The notes: generated by a model from the letters alone, not told the origin. Shown: positions 26,200-35,258, counted from the first letter of the stretch. The stretch is DNA of 64,000 nt from Mesobacillus maritimus (GCF_019749255.1 NZ_JACWFH010000023.1:1-64000), one strand, 5' to 3'. Program-made: numbers and translations.

Positions 26200-26885
26200 T
26201 GAAAAAGAAAATTTTTTACGGTATAATTGCCGCCACCCTGATCGCAATCGTCCTCGTCACCTATATGAGCGTGGCCGGGAATCCATATGAAATGAACAAA
26301 GCCAGGGAGAGCCTGAAGGTTTATTTAGAAGAAACATATCCTGACATGGACTATAAGATTAAGTGGGCAGCAAAGTATGTGACGATCGATGATAGCTATC
26401 GTTTTGAGGTGATGGTCAAGGATCCCTCACTAGATGTGGAAACCACTTATCCATTCGATGTTTATCGTTATGAACCAAATGAAGTGTTCAATGATACCAT
26501 CCATAAGTCTCGTGTGGATAAAGCTACTTCTAAAAAATTAAATAAGCAGGCGGAGCAATATATTCTAGCACTCCTGCAGAGAAAAGTTCCAGAGCTCCAA
26601 GGTGTTGCAACAGATGTCGAGGTATACAACAACGATGTCACGGTATGGACGCCCAAGCTAAAAACACCAAAGCCCATTCTCATTATGTTAGAAGTTGAAA
26701 AAGGTAACTTGACCAAGGAACAAATGTTACTACAATCAAAGACAATTCAGCAGCAATTGAATGAAGAGTCCATTGATTATTATTTAGCGGAAGTTGGCTA
26801 TCATGAGATTGTGAATGGTGAGGAAAACTATTTATACGTTAGTTTTACCCCCCAGCAGGAACTAACCATAAAAGATGTAGATTAA
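26196..26885 (+). CDS. Membrane-anchored protein of the ECF operon, YfjL-like
   Basis: A 229-residue protein with an N-terminal hydrophobic anchor (about 5-24) and an extracytoplasmic domain of mixed alpha/beta character. Its start codon overlaps the anti-sigma stop (CAATGA) with TGGAGG upstream. It resembles the Bacillus YfjL-like hypothetical group. It is the third gene of the sigma/anti-sigma operon and may modulate release of the anti-sigma factor or be an effector. No catalytic motif is visible. Confidence 0.6.
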   Translation: MMKKKIFYGIIAATLIAIVLVTYMSVAGNPYEMNKARESLKVYLEETYPDMDYKIKWAAKYVTIDDSYRFEVMVKDPSLDVETTYPFDVYRYEPNEVFNDTIHKSRVDKATSKKLNKQAEQYILALLQRKVPELQGVATDVEVYNNDVTVWTPKLKTPKPILIMLEVEKGNLTKEQMLLQSKTIQQQLNEESIDYYLAEVGYHEIVNGEENYLYVSFTPQQELTIKDVD

Positions 26886-26975
26886 AACGAATGTCCCTTT
26901 CACGTTTCTTTTCAGGGTAGATATCGAGATTTATAGGCAAGATTCGAGGACCGTCAATACAACTAACAAAAGCAT

Positions 26976-27014
26976 AAAAAAACCATCTTTCACGTATGAA
27001 ATGATGGTTTTTTT
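26976..27014. terminator. Bidirectional intrinsic terminator
   Basis: AAACCATCTTTCA and TGAAATGATGGTTT arms with a CGTA loop, A-run on one side and T-run on the other. It separates the ECF operon from the convergent antiporter gene. Confidence 0.85.
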
Positions 27015-27083
27015 GATTTGATTCAAGAATAAAGTCGTTTAATAGCTCAAAAAGTACAGTGCACTATCCCCTTCTATGGCCAA

Positions 27084-28601
27084 TTAGTGATTACTCAACA
27101 AGCGCTTTTTATCCATTTTCGATAGCACAATGACCGCGAAAACGAGGAGTGCAATGGCAAGAAGTAGTGTCCAAGCACTTCCAGTAACCCCAGCGACAAT
27201 AAATCCAATAAATGTCACAGTTGCATTTAAAATGGCATATGGCAATTGTGTTTTAACGTGATCAATATGGTCTGCTCCAGCACCAGTTGATGACAATAGC
27301 GTTGTATCCGATATAGGGGAAGTATGGTCCCCAAACATCCCGCCAGAAAGAACGGCCGCAATACACACTAATAAATGCGCATCAAGCCCCACCGCCATTG
27401 GAATCGCAATTGGCATCATAATCGCGAACGTTCCCCATGACGTTCCGGAAGCTAACGACATGATGGCCCCAACGACAAACAAGATGGCCGGAATAATGAA
27501 TACCGGGATATTTCCTTGCACCATTTCGACGATAAACATTGCGGTACCCATATCACTTAATAACGTACCAAGCGCCCATGCAAGTACTAGAGTCACTGCG
27601 ACATACGCCATTTTCTGCATACCTGATGTGTAAATCTCAAAAGCTTCGCCAAACTTCTTTATCTTGAAACCAATCATTAAAATCATAATCGTGACAGCCG
27701 CAAACAAGTAAGCTGTTGTAAGCGAGATTCGGAACTCATTTCCAGGAACCTGTTCAAACGGGAAGCCAAATGAAATCAATAAACCAAATAAAGTTAAAAA
27801 CAAAACCAATAATGGCAACCAAATCAAGATGGCTTTTGAACCATTGGTATACTTCTCTGTTTGATCTGGCTTTCTAAGCGGTTTTGAGTCTGGCCAGTAT
27901 AGGGCACCTGTTTCTTGAATTCGTCTTTCTGCTTTTGCCATCGGACCGAAATCAAGCTTTGTGAACGTGACCAAAGGAACCATGATTACCGCTAAGATTG
28001 CGTAAAATTGAAAAGGAATCACTTGTACAAAGGTATCAAATTCAGAATCTGTTATGTTTAACAAGTCAAACTCATTTTTAATCAATCCCATAATATAGAC
28101 TCCCCACCCGATAAACGGAATCAAGACCGCTACCGGAGAGGAAGTAGAATCGATAATCCATGCAAGTTTCTCTCTAGAAACTTTTAGCTTGTCAAAGACT
28201 TTCTCAAATACGGGACCAACAATTAATGGCGTGCCCAAGTCAGAGAAAAAGATGATGATTCCACCAATCCAAGCTCCAATTTGCGCTTTAGCACGACTTT
28301 TTATGTATTTAATCGACGCCTGTGCGAGAGCAGCACCCCCACCGGAATTTTCCATCAGTGCCACAAAACCCCCAATGAAAAACAATAGTACGAGAACACC
28401 AGTATTATAGCCATCACCTAGTCGTGGATAGATATAGGTTTCGATGGTCTGCATCGTAGCTTCAAGCGGGTTTCCTCCTGCTAGAATCAACACACCGATA
28501 AACACTCCTGAAAACAAAGATACAATTACATTTTTTGTGATCATCGCTAAAATAACCGCAATAATCGGCGGGATTAAAGAGACAATTCCCATATGTTCCA
28601 T
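27084..28601 (-). CDS. NhaC family Na+/H+ antiporter-like transporter
   Basis: A membrane protein of 505 residues with 11-12 hydrophobic segments. The family signatures are GGFVALMENSGGGAALAQ near residue 85, FFSDLGTPLIVGPVFEK and the re-entrant LASGTSWGTFAIMMPIAIPMA, read in pieces, plus GGMFGDHTSPISDTT with its conserved Asp and His. NhaC-family members exchange Na+ for H+ or carry organic solutes such as malate/lactate. The substrate is not resolved. The ATG at 28601 has AAAGGA nine bases upstream and is preferred over the GTG at 28607. Confidence 0.85.
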   Translation of the reverse strand: MEHMGIVSLIPPIIAVILAMITKNVIVSLFSGVFIGVLILAGGNPLEATMQTIETYIYPRLGDGYNTGVLVLLFFIGGFVALMENSGGGAALAQASIKYIKSRAKAQIGAWIGGIIIFFSDLGTPLIVGPVFEKVFDKLKVSREKLAWIIDSTSSPVAVLIPFIGWGVYIMGLIKNEFDLLNITDSEFDTFVQVIPFQFYAILAVIMVPLVTFTKLDFGPMAKAERRIQETGALYWPDSKPLRKPDQTEKYTNGSKAILIWLPLLVLFLTLFGLLISFGFPFEQVPGNEFRISLTTAYLFAAVTIMILMIGFKIKKFGEAFEIYTSGMQKMAYVAVTLVLAWALGTLLSDMGTAMFIVEMVQGNIPVFIIPAILFVVGAIMSLASGTSWGTFAIMMPIAIPMAVGLDAHLLVCIAAVLSGGMFGDHTSPISDTTLLSSTGAGADHIDHVKTQLPYAILNATVTFIGFIVAGVTGSAWTLLLAIALLVFAVIVLSKMDKKRLLSNH

Positions 28602-28825
28602 ATTCACTCATCCTTTCTATTGTCGTTCCTAATCATGATGTAACAGGAAGTATGCATTTTGCATGCATATCGGATCTTTCATCTTCCTTTATAAAGATCA
28701 AAATCCTTCCCATCACTGCCCTTTTCATCAACCATTTTATTATTTTATGAGAATAATAGTGTTAGTTTACTCTAATAGTCCAAAATTGTAAATATACTAT
28801 TTAATTTATTTTTATGCATTTTAAA

Positions 28826-28871
28826 CAGGTGACAGGCACCTTCCATATTTCTGGAAGGTGCCTGTCACCTG
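28826..28871. repeat. GTGACAGGCACC palindromic repeat, longest copy
   Basis: Arms CAGGTGACAGGCACCTTCCA and its complement pair over almost the whole 46 bases around an ATATTTC loop. It lies 19 bases after the flavin reductase stop and may end the sulfonate operon, though only a weak T-run follows. Confidence 0.9.
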
Positions 28872-28889
28872 TTTTAGCTCAAAACTAGA

Positions 28890-29429
28890 CTATACTGATT
28901 GCTCCCGAAACGATCCAATCAGATTCCGAACCGCTTCTTGTACTCTCTCCTCTACGACTGGATCTAAAAATGTGACTTCATTACCCGAATAGGATAGCTG
29001 GGAATCGATGAGATAGACGCCTTGCGGGACTTCTTTCGCCCCTAAGACGGAAAACAGTGGCTTAAAGGCAAATTCAAGGGATAAAAGATGTGCCAATGTT
29101 CCGCCTGTCGCAATGGGCAAGACCTTCTTCCCGCTTAGACCTTTCTCAGGAATCAAGTCAAAAAAGCTTTTTAATAGTCCTGGATAACTCGCTTTATAGA
29201 CCGGACTAACGACGATGATTGAATCAGCATGTTCAACTAAATTCTGTGCACTTTGAATGACTGGGTCAGTAAAATGAGCATGAAGAAGAGCCTCGGGTGG
29301 CAAATCTCGAATCGTTAGTTCATCGACTTTACCCCCCCTTTGTACCAATTCCCGTTTTAAATAGGCGGAAATCGCGGATGAACGCGAGCTTACCGAAGGA
29401 CTTCCTGAAAGAATGAGAATATTGGTCAT
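28890..29429 (-). CDS. NADPH-dependent FMN reductase (SsuE-like)
   Basis: A 179-residue flavodoxin-like reductase that supplies FMNH2 to the adjacent monooxygenase. ILILSGSPSVSSRSSA at the N-terminus binds the flavin phosphate, SPVYKASYPGLLKSFFDLIP is the usual second binding loop, and GGTLAHLL follows. Length and motifs match SsuE. AAGGAG lies before the ATG. It is the last gene of the ABC importer and monooxygenase operon, 53 bases after the monooxygenase gene. Confidence 0.88.
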   Translation of the reverse strand: MTNILILSGSPSVSSRSSAISAYLKRELVQRGGKVDELTIRDLPPEALLHAHFTDPVIQSAQNLVEHADSIIVVSPVYKASYPGLLKSFFDLIPEKGLSGKKVLPIATGGTLAHLLSLEFAFKPLFSVLGAKEVPQGVYLIDSQLSYSGNEVTFLDPVVEERVQEAVRNLIGSFREQSV

Positions 29430-29482
29430 GTGAAACCACTCCTTATTTTTAATAGATTAAGAGAAAACGTTTCGGTTTACCC

Positions 29483-30838
29483 TCAAATCCTTTCTTTGAT
29501 TCTCTCAACAATTGTATTTTCAGGCCGTTTTAGCCCTAAGTTTTCACGTAATGTCTCCCCTGCATATTCTGTTCGGAAGAGACCGCGCTTTTGCAGGACG
29601 GGAATAACCTGATCAACAAAGTCCTCTAGCCCTCCTGGCAAATAAGGGGGCATAATATTGAATCCATCAGCCGCTCCATTCTCAAACCATTCCTGCATAT
29701 GATCAGCAATTTCACTAGGTGTTCCTTTGACTTCCCGATGACCTCGTGCCCCCGCAATTCGTTGATACAATTGACGAATGGTTAAATTCTCCCGTTCAGC
29801 AAGGTCTTTCAATAATTTAAAGCGGCTTTTTCCTCCATTGATTTGCTCTAAGTCAGGAAGATCAGGTAGAGGTCCATCAACAGGATAGCGGGAAAGGTCG
29901 ACGCTAATCATACTCGATAATAAGGACACTCCAGATTCTTCAGGAATGATTTCCTCTAGCAGTCGTTTTTGCAATTCTGCCTCGTTTTCGGTCTGACCAA
30001 TTACCGGGAAAATCCCAGGCATGATTTTTAGTTCGTCAGGAGAACGACCATATTTGGACATCCTTCCTTTCACATCTGCATAAAAGTTTTGCGCTTCTTC
30101 GATGGTTTGCCATGCGGTAAAAATGACTTCAGCTGTCCTGGCTGCAAGCTCTTTTCCAGCTTCAGACGATCCTGCCTGAACCACAACTGGATGACCTTGA
30201 ACAGGACGCGCGATATTTAATGGTCCCTGCACTGAAAACCATTCCCCTTTATGGTTGATTGCATGAATTTTTGAACCATCAGCAAACTGTGCAGATTCTT
30301 TATCGATTAATAAGGCTTCATCCTCCCAGCTGTCCCAAAGCTGAGTGACGACATCCACAAACTCTTCAGCCCGCTGATACCGCTTGGAATGAAGTAAATG
30401 CTGATCTAGGTTAAAATTATGCGCCTCTTCCTCCGTATTCGAAGTGACGACATTCCAACCTGCTCGCCCATTGCTTAGATGATCAAGCGAAGCAAACTTC
30501 CGGGCAACATTAAAGGGTTCATTATACGTAGTGGAGACAGTTCCAACTAGGCCAATATTCTTTGTTACCGAGGAAAGAGCCGATAAAAGCGTAAAGGGTT
30601 CAAACATGGTATTGACTGTCTGCCCTAACACGGTTTGATTTTTGGCTCTTACTGCATACCCATCAGCAAGGAACAGCATATCAAATTTCCCTCGTTCAGC
30701 TGTTTGTGCTAACTTTTTGATAAACTCAAAGTTCATCACATTTTCCGCTTCTGCCTTAGGATGTCTCCATGCTGCAACATGGTGTCCTGGTATCATAAAG
30801 AACGCGCCTAATTTCATTTCTCGATTTTGATTTGTCAT
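29483..30838 (-). CDS. FMN-dependent monooxygenase, NtaA/SnaA/DszA family
   Basis: A 451-residue luciferase-like monooxygenase. The chosen ATG at 30838 has GAAGGA six bases upstream. The frame begins earlier at 30916, overlapping the permease gene, but that part lacks family similarity. Features are FFMIPGHHVAAWRHP, GKFDMLFLADGYAV, GRAGWNVVTS and PVVVQAGSSEAGKELAA. Its length and these motifs fit the NtaA/SnaA/DszA and YtnJ group rather than true SsuD. It probably oxidises an organosulfur compound or other imported amine/sulfonate to release usable sulfur. The substrate is unknown. Confidence 0.85.
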   Translation of the reverse strand: MTNQNREMKLGAFFMIPGHHVAAWRHPKAEAENVMNFEFIKKLAQTAERGKFDMLFLADGYAVRAKNQTVLGQTVNTMFEPFTLLSALSSVTKNIGLVGTVSTTYNEPFNVARKFASLDHLSNGRAGWNVVTSNTEEEAHNFNLDQHLLHSKRYQRAEEFVDVVTQLWDSWEDEALLIDKESAQFADGSKIHAINHKGEWFSVQGPLNIARPVQGHPVVVQAGSSEAGKELAARTAEVIFTAWQTIEEAQNFYADVKGRMSKYGRSPDELKIMPGIFPVIGQTENEAELQKRLLEEIIPEESGVSLLSSMISVDLSRYPVDGPLPDLPDLEQINGGKSRFKLLKDLAERENLTIRQLYQRIAGARGHREVKGTPSEIADHMQEWFENGAADGFNIMPPYLPGGLEDFVDQVIPVLQKRGLFRTEYAGETLRENLGLKRPENTIVERIKERI

Positions 30839-30902
30839 ATTCATTCCTTCTTTCTTCATTTTTTTCATAAAACGGGCCACACTGATTGATTGAAGTTTCA
30901 TT

Positions 30903-31730
30903 CTATCCATTTGCATTTTCCTTCCATTTTGAAAGTTTCTTCTCGATCGATACCAGCATGAAATTAAGGATCAATCCTAGAAGAGCAATTGTAATGATTC
31001 CGGCATACATTTCAGGGATTTGAAAGTTCATTTGTGTATAGGAGATTAAATAACCTAACCCTTCCTTGGCTCCAACCATTTCCGCTGCAATCAAGACAAG
31101 AATTGAAGCGGATCCCGACATACGTATTCCTGTAAAAATAGTCGGAATTGAGGCAGGCAGAATGACTTTATAGAACAATTGGGTAGACCCTAATCCCATT
31201 GATTTCGCCGAACGAATCAACAAGAGGTCAACATTACGAACGGCGTTGATGGTATTTAATAAGATTGGAAACAAGCAAGCAAAGATGACAATTGCAATCT
31301 TCGACGTCTCGCCAATGCCAAGTAATAAAATAAAAACGGGTAGCAATGCCAATGCGGCTGTATTTCTAAATAGTTCTAATACCGGATTCAATAACTCATT
31401 CGCAAGTGGATACCAGCCTATCACCAGACCTAAAGGAATCCCAATTAAAATGGCTAACCCAAATCCACTTAATGATCGAAGGATGCTTGCTAGAAAATGG
31501 TCGTATAAATCACCAGATACCGCTAAGCCCCACCAGCCTTCCGCGACGATTGAAAATGGTGGAAAGAAGGTCTGGTCTACGAGTCCCATTCTTGGTGCGA
31601 CTTCCCAAAGGAAAAGCAAAACCATCATGACCACTGTTTGCTTCAATAATTTTTGAAGCCAATGAAAAGAAAATGGAATTCTCCCCGGAGCAGGAATCGT
31701 CACTGTCACCGATTTATTTACATTTGCCAT
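30903..31730 (-). CDS. ssuC: ABC transporter permease, SsuC/TauC-like
   Basis: A 275-residue permease with six hydrophobic segments and the EAA-type loop GLGSTQLFYKVILPASIPTIFTGIR, read in pieces, near 180-205 that contacts the ATPase. It belongs to the nitrate/sulfonate/taurine import group. GAGGTG precedes the ATG. The gene follows the ATPase by 37 bases in a single importer operon. Confidence 0.88.
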   Translation of the reverse strand: MANVNKSVTVTIPAPGRIPFSFHWLQKLLKQTVVMMVLLFLWEVAPRMGLVDQTFFPPFSIVAEGWWGLAVSGDLYDHFLASILRSLSGFGLAILIGIPLGLVIGWYPLANELLNPVLELFRNTAALALLPVFILLLGIGETSKIAIVIFACLFPILLNTINAVRNVDLLLIRSAKSMGLGSTQLFYKVILPASIPTIFTGIRMSGSASILVLIAAEMVGAKEGLGYLISYTQMNFQIPEMYAGIITIALLGLILNFMLVSIEKKLSKWKENANG

Positions 31731-31767
31731 TTTTTCACCTCATTTATATAGTCATTGAAACAAGTGA

Positions 31768-32595
31768 TTAAGCTGTTTCATTCTTCCTCTCAAAGGCCTG
31801 TGATTGATGGACTTCCTCTCGTAATAAATCCCAAATTTGGTGTCTTGCCTGTGCAAATCCAGGTGTCGACCTGATATCCTCATCCAAATTTCTTGAATGA
31901 ATCGGATTTTGAATCATTTGTTTTATCGTTCCAGGGCGAGAGGTCATGACGGCAATCCGCTCACCCAAATACACTGCCTCATCAATTCCATGTGTGATAA
32001 AAATGATGGTTTTCTTTGTCTTTTCCCAAATTCGAAGCAATTCTGTTTGAAGGGTTTCACGCGTTTGTGCGTCTAATGCTGCAAAGGGTTCATCCATTAA
32101 GAGAACATCTGGTTCATAGGCTAGGCTTCGAGCAATCGCGATCCGTTGTTTCATTCCACCCGAAAGTTCATGAGGATAGCGATTTTCAAAACCCGATAAG
32201 CCGACTAAGGCTAAGAAATGCCTAGCGATTTCGGTGCGTTCTTTTTTGGGGATTTCTTTCGCTTCTAGGCCAAATTCAATATTGCCCATGGCCGTTTTCC
32301 AAGGAAACAAAGCATACTGTTGGAACACAATTCCACGATCTAGTCCCGGTCCTTTAATTGGTTTCCCATCGATTAAGATTTGACCTGAAGTCGGTTTGGT
32401 CAATCCACCTAATAAATCTAAAAGAGTCGATTTTCCGCAACCAGATGGTCCCACCAACGTGAGAAATTCACCTACTTTAACAGAAAAATGAACATTGTTA
32501 ATGGCGGTAAATTCTTTTATCCCATTCTTTCTTTCATTGGAATCTCGAATGGTAAATACCTTACTAACATGATTAAATTGAATTTTATCGGTCAT
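31768..32595 (-). CDS. ssuB: ABC transporter ATP-binding protein, SsuB/TauB-like
   Basis: A 275-residue ATPase with Walker [10 protein letters not shown] (about 49-57), Q-loop [11 protein letters not shown], signature [15 protein letters not shown], Walker [13 protein letters not shown] and the H-loop [11 protein letters not shown]. It powers import of a sulfonate-like compound. The ATG follows the binding-protein stop by three bases and its AGGAGGAG site lies in the last codons of that gene, which implies translational coupling. Confidence 0.9.
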   Translation of the reverse strand: MTDKIQFNHVSKVFTIRDSNERKNGIKEFTAINNVHFSVKVGEFLTLVGPSGCGKSTLLDLLGGLTKPTSGQILIDGKPIKGPGLDRGIVFQQYALFPWKTAMGNIEFGLEAKEIPKKERTEIARHFLALVGLSGFENRYPHELSGGMKQRIAIARSLAYEPDVLLMDEPFAALDAQTRETLQTELLRIWEKTKKTIIFITHGIDEAVYLGERIAVMTSRPGTIKQMIQNPIHSRNLDEDIRSTPGFAQARHQIWDLLREEVHQSQAFERKNETA

Positions 32596-32598
32596 GAT

Positions 32599-33642
32599 TT
32601 ACTCCTCCTTTTTCAGTTCGACTTCATACGGATTAAACTCATTCATAAATAAATCATCTAAGGAGATTTCTTCCTTTTTCAACTCGCCACTTTTTTCTAA
32701 CCAATCAAGCCAAACTTGAAATTCCTGCTCATGGATATAGCCGCCTTTTTCTGCAATTCCAGTACTTTTAAAGTATTGAATCGTTTCGGTTTCCTCCTTT
32801 CGATCTCTTTCTTCAATGATTTTTTCAAAACGCGCGATCACCTCTTCTTTCGGAGTCGTCCGCGCCCATTCAATCGCCTTCGCTGTTGCTTCCACAAATT
32901 TCTTCACAGTATTCGGGTTCTCTTTGATAAATTGTTCCGTAAACACATAGCTCCCGGCAGTAAATGCGCCAAACAAATCATAATCGCTAAAGACTTTGCG
33001 AATCCCTCCTTTTTCTAGCGCACGATCACGGAGCATTCCTCCAAGCACTGCGACATCAATTTGATTTTGTCGTAATGATTGCTCGGTATTTGCTGGTGGA
33101 ACGACGACAATCGTTACCTGCTTAATTTCCTCATCGGTCAGCCCATTTTGACGTAAATATTCCTTTAACACCGATTCATGATGGGCGCCCATCGTATTCA
33201 TCCCAACCTTTTTCCCGATAAAATCTCGAGCGTCTTTAATGGGGCTATCCTCGAGAACGTAATATCCATTAAATGTTTCTTCATCACTGCCATAATAGCC
33301 AATCACTGATTTAAGCGGAGCTCCAGAAGCAATCAGTTTAATAATCGCCCCATTAAAGGCGCCCCCAAAATCCGTTTGACCTGTTGCAGCATTTTGGATT
33401 GATGCTGGTCCGCTTGTTGTATTTCCAATCCACTCTAGTTCGAGAGGCTCCAAATACCCTAACTCCTCTGCGAGCTCCGGATAGATTACCTGGCCAACTG
33501 TCCCTTCATAGTTCATTTTTAATGTTTCATACTCACCATCTCCCGTACCTGCCACTTTTTCCTTTTGGCATCCGGCCATAAGGACCAACCAACATATGGT
33601 GATCAAAAACCCCCAGAGATATCTGCCACTTTTTGCCTTCAT
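32599..33642 (-). CDS. ssuA: Substrate-binding lipoprotein, SsuA/NMT1-like
   Basis: A 347-residue exported lipoprotein. A basic N-terminus and hydrophobic stretch end in the lipobox LMAGC (Cys at about 25). The mature protein has the two-lobed aliphatic sulfonate/nitrate/taurine binding fold (TGQTDFGGAFNGA, FIGKKVGMNTMGAHHESVL, QNQIDVAVLGG). It is the first gene of the operon. Its leader of about 170 bases contains a strong terminator (33681-33729), so expression is likely controlled before the gene is reached. The exact ligand is not known. Confidence 0.88.
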   Translation of the reverse strand: MKAKSGRYLWGFLITICWLVLMAGCQKEKVAGTGDGEYETLKMNYEGTVGQVIYPELAEELGYLEPLELEWIGNTTSGPASIQNAATGQTDFGGAFNGAIIKLIASGAPLKSVIGYYGSDEETFNGYYVLEDSPIKDARDFIGKKVGMNTMGAHHESVLKEYLRQNGLTDEEIKQVTIVVVPPANTEQSLRQNQIDVAVLGGMLRDRALEKGGIRKVFSDYDLFGAFTAGSYVFTEQFIKENPNTVKKFVEATAKAIEWARTTPKEEVIARFEKIIEERDRKEETETIQYFKSTGIAEKGGYIHEQEFQVWLDWLEKSGELKKEEISLDDLFMNEFNPYEVELKKEE

Positions 33643-33680
33643 TTTCTCCCACTCCCCCTGCTCTGCTTATCTCCAATAGA

Positions 33681-33729
33681 AATAAAAAAGGCCTTTACTG
33701 CAAATGAATTCCATTTGCCGTAAAGACCT
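33681..33729 (-). terminator. Leader terminator upstream of ssuA (candidate attenuator)
   Basis: Minus strand stem of 18 pairs, AGGTCTTTACGGCAAATG with CATTTGCAGTAAAGGCCT (one G-A mismatch, one G-U), a 5-base loop, then six T. It starts about 80 bases after the promoter and ends 42 bases before the ssuA start. No other gene lies between it and the promoter. Confidence 0.8.
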
Positions 33730-33730
33730 C

Positions 33731-33769
33731 CAGTAGACTGGTCGGTTTTGAACAAAACATTTTGTTCAA
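33731..33769 (-). promoter_or_regulatory. Two dyads in the ssu leader
   Basis: A 22-base perfect palindrome TTGAACAAAA/TTTTGTTCAA (33748-33769) is followed by CCAGT-CT-ACTGG next to the terminator stem. They could be a repressor operator downstream of the start site or RNA hairpins competing with the terminator. Confidence 0.5.
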
Positions 33770-33817
33770 TTTCCTATAATCCCTATTGAATTAGTGTGAA
33801 TTTGATTTATGTCCTTT

Positions 33818-33846
33818 ATAATACAAAGGTTCATGTAAGAAGTCAA
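33818..33846 (-). promoter_or_regulatory. Sigma-A promoter of the ssu operon
   Basis: Minus strand TTGACT (33846-33841), a 17-base spacer, TATTAT (33823-33818). Confidence 0.7.
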
Positions 33847-33924
33847 TAAAGAATTTAGATTTCTTGCATTTTTCTTTCAATTTTTAAAGCGTCGTGTTTT
33901 TTTCAGATTCAAAGATACTCTTAA

Positions 33925-33952
33925 GCAAAAAACACCCTAGTACCCACTAGGG
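33925..33952 (-). terminator. Terminator of the GNAT gene
   Basis: CCCTAGT and ACTAGGG arms with a 4-base loop, then TGTTTTTT on the minus strand, about 105 bases after the GNAT stop. It isolates the ssu operon from upstream transcription. Confidence 0.7.
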
Positions 33953-34056
33953 AATGGATGGATTTATGGAGATCGGTTATCCTTGCGTGTTGTTCATTAC
34001 CGCAGCAATCCCAGCTTAACATGAGCACCCGTTGGATTAACATCTAATTGTAAATG

Positions 34057-34527
34057 TTAGTGGATTGTTTTCAGCATATTTATTCCCGCTATTTCAAACC
34101 CAAGTTCCTCATATAGTCTTCTTGCGCCATCATTCGTACCAAATACATGTAGTTTAAAGTAAAATACCCCTTCTTGTGCTAACCATTTCTCAACAGTATT
34201 CATCACATTCGTTCCCAAACCTTTTCCTCTATCTTTCTCGAAAAGATAAATTTCATATAGAAAAGCACTTTTCTTTTCTTTTTCAACTTTTACCCAAATA
34301 AAACCAATTAATTGATTTTGATCTTTATATATGTTAAATAAATGATGATTTGGGGTTTCTATCCCTTTAGGCAGTAAGTGATTTAATTGTTTACGTGCTT
34401 TCGATAAAGGGTCCTCGCTACTTACCTCATGGGCATTTTCCGCCAGGACCTCACTATATCTCACTACCTTATCTTCGAAATAAGTGGTAAATTCTTGTTC
34501 TGACATTTTCTTTAATACAATTTTCAT
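34057..34527 (-). CDS. GNAT family N-acetyltransferase
   Basis: A 156-residue acetyltransferase. The ATG at 34527 with GGGGGA upstream is preferred over the first in-frame Met at 34623. Motif A is LYEIYLFEKDRGKGLGTNVMNTVEKW, read in pieces. Motif B, NDGARRLYEELGFEIAG, is near the C-terminus. The acceptor substrate is unknown. It is a single-gene unit with its own terminator. Confidence 0.85.
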   Translation of the reverse strand: MKIVLKKMSEQEFTTYFEDKVVRYSEVLAENAHEVSSEDPLSKARKQLNHLLPKGIETPNHHLFNIYKDQNQLIGFIWVKVEKEKKSAFLYEIYLFEKDRGKGLGTNVMNTVEKWLAQEGVFYFKLHVFGTNDGARRLYEELGFEIAGINMLKTIH

Positions 34528-34726
34528 TTTTCCCCCTGGATTGAATCGACTTATGTAAAAATGATAACATTTCCAGCAAATATCCTGCCTTTTGGCACAA
34601 GGAGCAGCAGACCAAATTGACATTCGTCCAATCTATTTTTATGTTTCAGTCTCCCCTACAGTTCTTAACAAAACGATTACTCTATCTCCAAACAAACTTT
34701 TTCCGATACACTCCATCTTTATTGTG

Positions 34727-34741
34727 TTATAATCATTTTCA
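34727..34741 (+). promoter_or_regulatory. Fur/PerR-like box over a promoter -10
   Basis: TTATAATCATTTTCA matches 12 of 14 fixed positions of the Fur 7-1-7 box (TGATAATNATTATCA) and 12 of 14 of the PerR box (TTATAATNATTATAA). It covers a TATAAT hexamer (34728-34733) upstream of the next gene. Confidence 0.5.
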
Positions 34742-34786
34742 TTGTATATACTGTAATAATCCTTTAAAGGAAGGTTGGTGAAACCC

Positions 34787-35119
34787 ATGAATCGTTTTTT
34801 ACTCATGCTTATCTTATTGGCCCTGCCTACTGTTACACATTTATTTGTCGTGCAGTCTGATATGGGTACTGGGTTTCACAACCATGATAACTATGTTTTA
34901 GAGACTTTAAGTTTTGATTCTTCCTATCTCGAAAATAGTCAAGATAGTGATGATAAATCCGCTACCTTTTATACGATTCCATACTTAGTACTAGTGATTC
35001 TAAGCCTTATAAAGGTTAGTTTCAATCAAGTCCATGCACATAAAAAACGTTATTTTCTTCAAGCCGTATTTTATCAATCTAATAATGTGAAAGGAACTCC
35101 TTTGAAAAACGCACTTTAA
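34787..35119 (+). CDS. Small hypothetical membrane/exported protein
   Basis: A 110-residue protein with an N-terminal hydrophobic segment (about 3-22, signal-like, no lipobox) and a second one near 68-85. The loop between them carries HNHD and an acidic patch (DSDDKS), and HAHKKR follows the second segment. No family is recognised. ATG 34787 is taken as start; a GTG at 34778 closer to the AAGGAAGG site is possible. The Fur/PerR-like box upstream and the histidines suggest a link with metal or redox control, but this is only inference. Confidence 0.6.
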   Translation: MNRFLLMLILLALPTVTHLFVVQSDMGTGFHNHDNYVLETLSFDSSYLENSQDSDDKSATFYTIPYLVLVILSLIKVSFNQVHAHKKRYFLQAVFYQSNNVKGTPLKNAL

Positions 35120-35141
35120 AAACTCAAAGGAGGCTCCCAAT

Positions 35142-35258
35142 ATGATATGGATGCGATTCATTATAATCGGCATGTTTTCTCTAACTGCACTTTCTCTTTT
35201 TTCTTACCAAGGAATAGAGATTTTCAATGCGTTTGTCGACCTATATAAGCAAAAATAA
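35142..35258 (+). CDS. 38-residue small membrane protein
   Basis: Below usual length cut-offs. ATG 35142 has AAAGGAGG eight bases upstream. The sequence MIWMRFIIIGMFSLTALSLF begins a single transmembrane helix followed by YQGIEIFNAFVDLYKQK. It lies 22 bases after the 110-residue gene and is probably co-transcribed with it. The stop abuts a palindromic repeat. Confidence 0.6.
   Translation: MIWMRFIIIGMFSLTALSLFSYQGIEIFNAFVDLYKQK

Noticed and set aside
33643-33846. SAM riboswitch or T-box leader before the sulfonate operon
   Set aside because: The core sequences expected for either (S-box AGAGGTGGAGGGA-type, T-box AGGGTGGNACCGCG-type) are absent.
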